DNA of 10,624 bases from Minisyncoccota bacterium. Lineage in GTDB: Bacteria > Patescibacteriota > Minisyncoccia > Minisyncoccales > CSSED10-335. Numbering within the stretch: the stretch's first letter is position 1; every line of letters starts with the position of its first letter. Where the stretch lies: contig JAJOKY010000001.1 of NCBI GenBank assembly GCA_021129615.1, positions 1-10,624 of the forward strand, read 5' to 3'. The notes beneath the pieces are model-generated. The model did not search any database. It was not told where the DNA came from and saw only the letters and a program-made list of their open reading frames with translations. This document shows positions 7,543 through 10,624 of the stretch, one piece after another. The translations under genes were made by a program, and so were the position numbers.

Positions 7543-7571
7543 ATTATACTATCTTTGTTCAAAAAATACAA
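7543..7571 (-). promoter_or_regulatory. Sigma70-type promoter of ftsA-ftsZ
   Basis: On the minus strand a perfect TATAAT (7548-7543) has a 17-base spacer to TTGTAT (7571-7566), a half-match to the -35 consensus. It lies between the terminator and ftsA. Initiation about 7 bases downstream of the box would leave a leader of only about 10-15 bases. The -10 is strong and the -35 weak. Confidence 0.6.
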
Positions 7572-7592
7572 ATAGAAGAAATAGGCAATATG

Positions 7593-7622
7593 AAAAAAGT
7601 AAAACACCCTATCAGAATAGGG
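7593..7622 (-). terminator. Intrinsic terminator after RNase HI gene
   Basis: On the minus strand CCCTAT (7622-7617) and ATAGGG (7612-7607) form a perfect 6-bp stem around a TCTG loop. A T-rich run follows (TGTTTTACTTTTTT, 7606-7593). It begins 23 bases after the RNase HI stop and precedes the ftsA promoter, so it marks the boundary of two transcription units. The plus strand lacks a T-run, so it works in one direction. Confidence 0.72.
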
Positions 7623-7645
7623 GAGAAAAAGAGTAACGAAAATTA

Positions 7646-8086
7646 TTAAAAGAGAGAAGAGCGAGCGGCTTGGTCTAGAGCTTCATTTGCCATCTTATCG
7701 GCTTCCTTGTTTTTTTCTCGAGAGATCAATCTTAAGGTAACTTTTCCAAAATCAATTTTTAAATTCCATACTTCTATAAAAAATTCCTGAATTCTAGGAT
7801 TCATTACCTTGTATTCACCCTTAATCTGTTTTACCACTAACTCAGAATCAGATCTCAATTCTATCTGAGAGCTAGCAGCTAGTTTTTTCCCAAAAACTGA
7901 GATGAATTTTTTAAGAGCAAAAATAATAGCCTGATACTCAGCCTCATTATTAGTTATCTTATCTCCCAAATAGTGAGAATAAGACTTAACTATCTCTCCT
8001 TTTTCATTACAAAATACTACTCCCGCTGCCCCCTGTCCTGGATTCCCACGAGATGCACCATCAGTGTAAATTATTACTTTTTTCAT
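7646..8086 (-). CDS. rnhA: Ribonuclease HI (short, RVT_3-like type)
   Basis: A 146-residue RNase H fold enzyme that cuts RNA in RNA-DNA hybrids, as in R-loops and Okazaki primers. The four acidic catalytic positions are visible: Asp9 in YTDGASRGNPG, Glu48 in TNNEAEY, Asp80 in RSDSELV, and Asp130 in REKNKEADKMANEAL. The GNPG turn and TNNEAEY match the ypdQ/archaeal-type RNase HI group better than E. coli RnhA. There is no N-terminal hybrid-binding domain. The ATG lies 26 bases inside the end of the DHH phosphoesterase gene, in another frame, so the two are probably translationally coupled. It is the last gene before a clear terminator. Confidence 0.94.
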   Translation of the reverse strand: MKKVIIYTDGASRGNPGQGAAGVVFCNEKGEIVKSYSHYLGDKITNNEAEYQAIIFALKKFISVFGKKLAASSQIELRSDSELVVKQIKGEYKVMNPRIQEFFIEVWNLKIDFGKVTLRLISREKNKEADKMANEALDQAARSSLF

Positions 8087-9233
8087 ATTCTTTATAATAT
8101 TGAATTAATCTATTTTTAAATTCGTTTAAATTTTTATTTTTTATATTAAACCCAGCTGCAGGTGGATGACCCCCATAAGAAATAAGTATATCAGAGCTTT
8201 TACTCATCATATCTACTGCATTAAGTCCTGGTGGAACCCTTACTGCTCCTCTACTTGTAGTTTTCCCATGTTTATATAAAAATACCGGTCTATTTATTTC
8301 ATTCTCGACCTTAGAAGCAGCAGCCCCAATGTATCGAACCTCCCAATCGTCTTTACCATAAAAAACCATAGAACCCACTTCTGTCTGGCTAATCGCTTCC
8401 TCTGCCATTACTAATATTCTTCTGTGTTTTTCTTCAATTTTTTCACTTAATCTAGATATTATTTTATCTATCTCTTTTTTTTCTCTAAGAGTAAGGAGGT
8501 AAAATATTTCTGTCTTATGCTCGATAACCTCACTAGCGCTGCATAGAGAGACAATCTTTTGCGCAACGTCTCTTATTGTTTCCTCTTTTTTAAATAGGTT
8601 CGCATCCCAAAACGACTTTAATCCAAGTCGACTTGTTACAAGAAGAGACCTGAGCCCCTCATCTATTATCTCTTTATTATCACTCTCTTGCTTCATCATA
8701 TCGGCTATCGTTGCTAGTGCTGCTAATTCAGAAAATCCCGCCCTAAATTCGCTAAAAGAATTGCCAAGAATCTCTTCAGCTAATTTAAAAATTATACCAG
8801 CATTTGAAAAGTCCTTAAATGGATATTTATCATCTTTTTGCTTGGGACATATAATGATATCGGCTTCTGGGAGTTCTTTGTGGGGTTGATGGTGATCAAT
8901 AATAATAATATCTATCCCTAGTTTTTTTGCAACTATGGTCTCATTAAAATTAGTAATTCCACAGTCCATCACGATAAGAAGAATTTTTCTATCACCAGAT
9001 TTTTCCTTAATTATCTGAAGAGCCCCATTATTGAGGCCATATCCCTCTTTATCTCCCCTATCAGGAAAATATATATAAAACACCGCTCCTCTAATTGCCT
9101 CAATACTCTCTTTTAAGATTACTACTGATGCAGTACCATCAAGATCAGCATCACCATAAAGGATAATTTTCTCATCATCCTTAATCGCTCTTTTTATCCT
9201 ATCAGAAACTTTTTCTATATTTTTAATCTTCAT
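8061..9233 (-). CDS. DHH/DHHA1 phosphoesterase, short RecJ-like exonuclease
   Basis: A 390-residue two-domain phosphoesterase. The DHH domain carries GDADLDGTAS (27-36; Asp28, Asp30, Asp32), VMDCGITN (88-95; Asp90), DHH (113-115) and AALATIADMM (171-180; Asp178), the manganese-binding motifs of the RecJ/NrnA superfamily. The C-terminal DHHA1 domain has SRGAVRVPPG (327-336) and YGGHPPAAGF (353-362), the substrate-binding GGH motif. The presence of GGHxxAAGF and of the RecJ-like ATIAD motif favours RecJ, a 5'-3' single-strand exonuclease used in recombination and repair. It lacks the OB-fold and C-terminal region of full bacterial RecJ (about 550-580 residues), so an oligoribonuclease or archaeal GAN-like activity is possible. 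The ATG overlaps the pgk 3' end by 11 bases; the TGA stop lies inside the RNase HI gene. Confidence 0.88.
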   Translation of the reverse strand: MKIKNIEKVSDRIKRAIKDDEKIILYGDADLDGTASVVILKESIEAIRGAVFYIYFPDRGDKEGYGLNNGALQIIKEKSGDRKILLIVMDCGITNFNETIVAKKLGIDIIIIDHHQPHKELPEADIIICPKQKDDKYPFKDFSNAGIIFKLAEEILGNSFSEFRAGFSELAALATIADMMKQESDNKEIIDEGLRSLLVTSRLGLKSFWDANLFKKEETIRDVAQKIVSLCSASEVIEHKTEIFYLLTLREKKEIDKIISRLSEKIEEKHRRILVMAEEAISQTEVGSMVFYGKDDWEVRYIGAAASKVENEINRPVFLYKHGKTTSRGAVRVPPGLNAVDMMSKSSDILISYGGHPPAAGFNIKNKNLNEFKNRLIQYYKEYEKSNNLH

Positions 9234-10344
9234 AATATCCTAGTGCTTCTAGTCCTGGTAATTTATAATTAGCTAAAAAGTCCAACATTGCGCTTCCCCC
9301 AGTAGAAATATGATCTATCGATTTATTAAAATCAAACTTTGTAATTGCAATACCAGTATCACCACCTCCGATAATCCTAAATGCCTTATAATTCGTTGAT
9401 ATTGCACGAGCTATCCCTAGTGTTCCATTTTTATATTCATCCTTTTCAAACAAGCCCAATGGCCCAGACCAAATTATCATTCCAGCCCTTCTTATTATTT
9501 CTGAATAAATCTTGATAGTATCTGGGCCTATGTCATATATAATCTCATCATTTCTGACCCTTCCTGGCGGAACTATTAAATGCTGATTATAACCTGGAGC
9601 TGAAACAATAAGATCTACTGGAAGATGAACTTTATCAGATGTTAGCTCAAGCCCCTCTACCGCATCAACTATTTTTTGACTTGGCCATGAGTGATTTGGA
9701 GATATGCCCTTAATTGTTAATATCTCATTAGCAACCTTTCCTCCGATTAAGAGGTGATCCGACATATCCATAAAAACTCTTATAGCTTTTATTTTTGACT
9801 CTACCTTTGCTCCGCCAATAATAGTCACTAAGGGTCGCCAAGGGTCATTTTTTACTTTTGACAACATCCTTATCTCTTCCATAAGGTTTAATCCAGGATA
9901 TGAATCAATGATTTTAGGAATTTTAGAAATTGAAGAATGGTCTCTATGACAAACTGAAAAAGCTTCATTAATATAAATATCACCAAGGCTAGCAATCTTA
10001 TTAGCAAAATCAAGGCTATTTTCCTTTTCACCATTAAATTTTCTCAAATTTTCTAAAAGAAAAACCCTTCCTTCATCAAGTGGGTCAATTTTCTCTATAA
10101 ACACAACCTTTTCCTTAATGAGGCTTTCAATAAATGAGACTAATCCCCTTAGTGTTTTTTTACCACTCGTGTGCGCAATTAAAAGAACTCGACCACCAGA
10201 ATCAAGCACCTTGCGAATTGTTGGAATAGATCGTCTTATTCTAGAATCATCAATAACCTTGCCACTATCATCAGTTTCTACATTAAAATCACATCTTATA
10301 ATTGAAACTTTATCCCTAAAGTCAGCGTTTTCTAATTTATTCAT
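9223..10344 (-). CDS. pgk: Phosphoglycerate kinase, with altered substrate loop
   Basis: Glycolytic enzyme making ATP and 3-phosphoglycerate from 1,3-bisphosphoglycerate and ADP in the cytoplasm. Visible family motifs: IIRCDFN (15-21; Arg17, Asp19, Asn21), DDSRIRRSIPTI (32-43; Arg35), LLENLR (96-101), INEAFSVCHRDHSS (125-138; Arg134), GGAKVESKI (177-185), GPLGLFE (294-300), GGGDTGIA (326-333) and HISTGGSAMLDFL (345-357). At 373 residues it is some 15-25 shorter than usual, mainly through loss around the N-domain loop. There AHTSGKK (57-63) replaces the normal SHLGRPKG, so the arginine equal to yeast Arg65 is missing. All other 3-PG-binding arginines are present, which argues for a working enzyme. 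The ATG lies 8 bases inside the upstream zinc-ribbon gene and the 3' end overlaps the DHH gene by 11. Confidence 0.95.
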   Translation of the reverse strand: MNKLENADFRDKVSIIRCDFNVETDDSGKVIDDSRIRRSIPTIRKVLDSGGRVLLIAHTSGKKTLRGLVSFIESLIKEKVVFIEKIDPLDEGRVFLLENLRKFNGEKENSLDFANKIASLGDIYINEAFSVCHRDHSSISKIPKIIDSYPGLNLMEEIRMLSKVKNDPWRPLVTIIGGAKVESKIKAIRVFMDMSDHLLIGGKVANEILTIKGISPNHSWPSQKIVDAVEGLELTSDKVHLPVDLIVSAPGYNQHLIVPPGRVRNDEIIYDIGPDTIKIYSEIIRRAGMIIWSGPLGLFEKDEYKNGTLGIARAISTNYKAFRIIGGGDTGIAITKFDFNKSIDHISTGGSAMLDFLANYKLPGLEALGYYED

Positions 10345-10624
10345 CTTCTTTTTTATCCTTTTTTATCAACCCCGAAAGAGCTTTTCTTAGCTCATTAACT
10401 TCTATCGGTTTTTCCTCTTTTTTGGGGGTCTTCTTTAGTGAGGAAAATAGAATGGGGGCTTTACCTAATATTTTATTAAGGATTGTTTCTGGTTCTTTTT
10501 TAAAATTATTTTGAGAACTATTTTTAGGTTCTATCTTCTTTTTTTTCGGTTTTTTTATGCAAGACTTACAAAAAATTGGCCTCCCTGACTTAGGTTCAAA
10601 AATAACCTTAGTCTTCTTACCACA
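10337..10624 (-). CDS. CxxC-x17-CxxC zinc-ribbon protein, C-terminal part only
   Basis: The last 95 residues of a gene that begins beyond the high-coordinate edge. The visible part opens on CGKKTKVIFEPKSGRPIFC and continues KSC. These are the second cysteine of a first CxxC pair, exactly 17 residues, and a second CxxC pair (visible residues 19-22). This is the pattern of the CxxC-x17-CxxC domain, a small zinc ribbon frequent in CPR bacteria, often with a GRPVYC core. The remaining 73 residues are highly charged, rich in Lys and Glu, low in complexity and probably disordered, suggesting a nucleic-acid- or ribosome-associated role. That role is inference only; no function is established. The stop TAA (10339-10337) overlaps the pgk start by 8 bases, so it heads or belongs to the pgk operon. 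Confidence 0.8.
   Translation of the reverse strand, partial: CGKKTKVIFEPKSGRPIFCKSCIKKPKKKKIEPKNSSQNNFKKEPETILNKILGKAPILFSSLKKTPKKEEKPIEVNELRKALSGLIKKDKKEDE

Noticed and set aside
10118..10390. Plus-strand ORF of 90 codons opposite pgk
   Set aside because: Antisense to conserved pgk motifs and spans the overlap with the zinc-ribbon gene; no family signature.

Overview
The window is a gene-dense, AT-rich chromosomal segment in which every credible gene lies on the minus strand, so transcription runs from high to low coordinates. Gene sizes, overlapping or near-touching ORFs, a class III (oxygen-sensitive) ribonucleotide reductase, a ComEC without its nuclease domain and a CxxC-x17-CxxC zinc-ribbon protein fit a small-genome anaerobic or fermentative bacterium of the Candidate Phyla Radiation (Patescibacteria, Parcubacteria-like). 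This placement is an inference from gene content, not a phylogenetic result. TGA behaves as a stop, so the Gly-TGA code of Gracilibacteria/Absconditabacteria is not indicated.

Layout in transcription order. Block 1 (10624 to 7646): 3' part of a zinc-ribbon protein, phosphoglycerate kinase, a DHH/DHHA1 phosphoesterase of RecJ type and RNase HI, joined by overlaps of 8, 11 and 26 bases. It ends in a clear intrinsic terminator (about 7593-7622). Block 2 (7571 to 1): a promoter with a perfect TATAAT box, then ftsA, ftsZ, nrdD, nrdG, comEC, a DgkA-family lipid kinase and the 5' part of a peptidase-U32 family gene. Gaps are 3, 51 and 55 bases, then a 23-base overlap, then gaps of 16 and 8 bases. 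No second terminator is visible, so this may be one long transcript. No gene-free stretch exceeds about 125 bases.

Functionally, block 1 joins a glycolytic ATP-forming step with two enzymes that act on nucleic acids. Block 2 joins the FtsA-FtsZ division core with anaerobic dNTP synthesis, a DNA-import channel, lipid-carrier phosphorylation and a U32 protein of the RNA-modification type. I see no mobile element, CRISPR array, tRNA or rRNA, and no obviously new multi-gene system. The most notable points are departures from family norms: FtsZ ends at its globular core without the C-terminal peptide that normally binds FtsA, although FtsA keeps its amphipathic membrane helix; PGK lacks the usual HLGRP substrate loop; DgkA has Asn where Asp80 is usual; and ComEC has no metallo-beta-lactamase-like domain.
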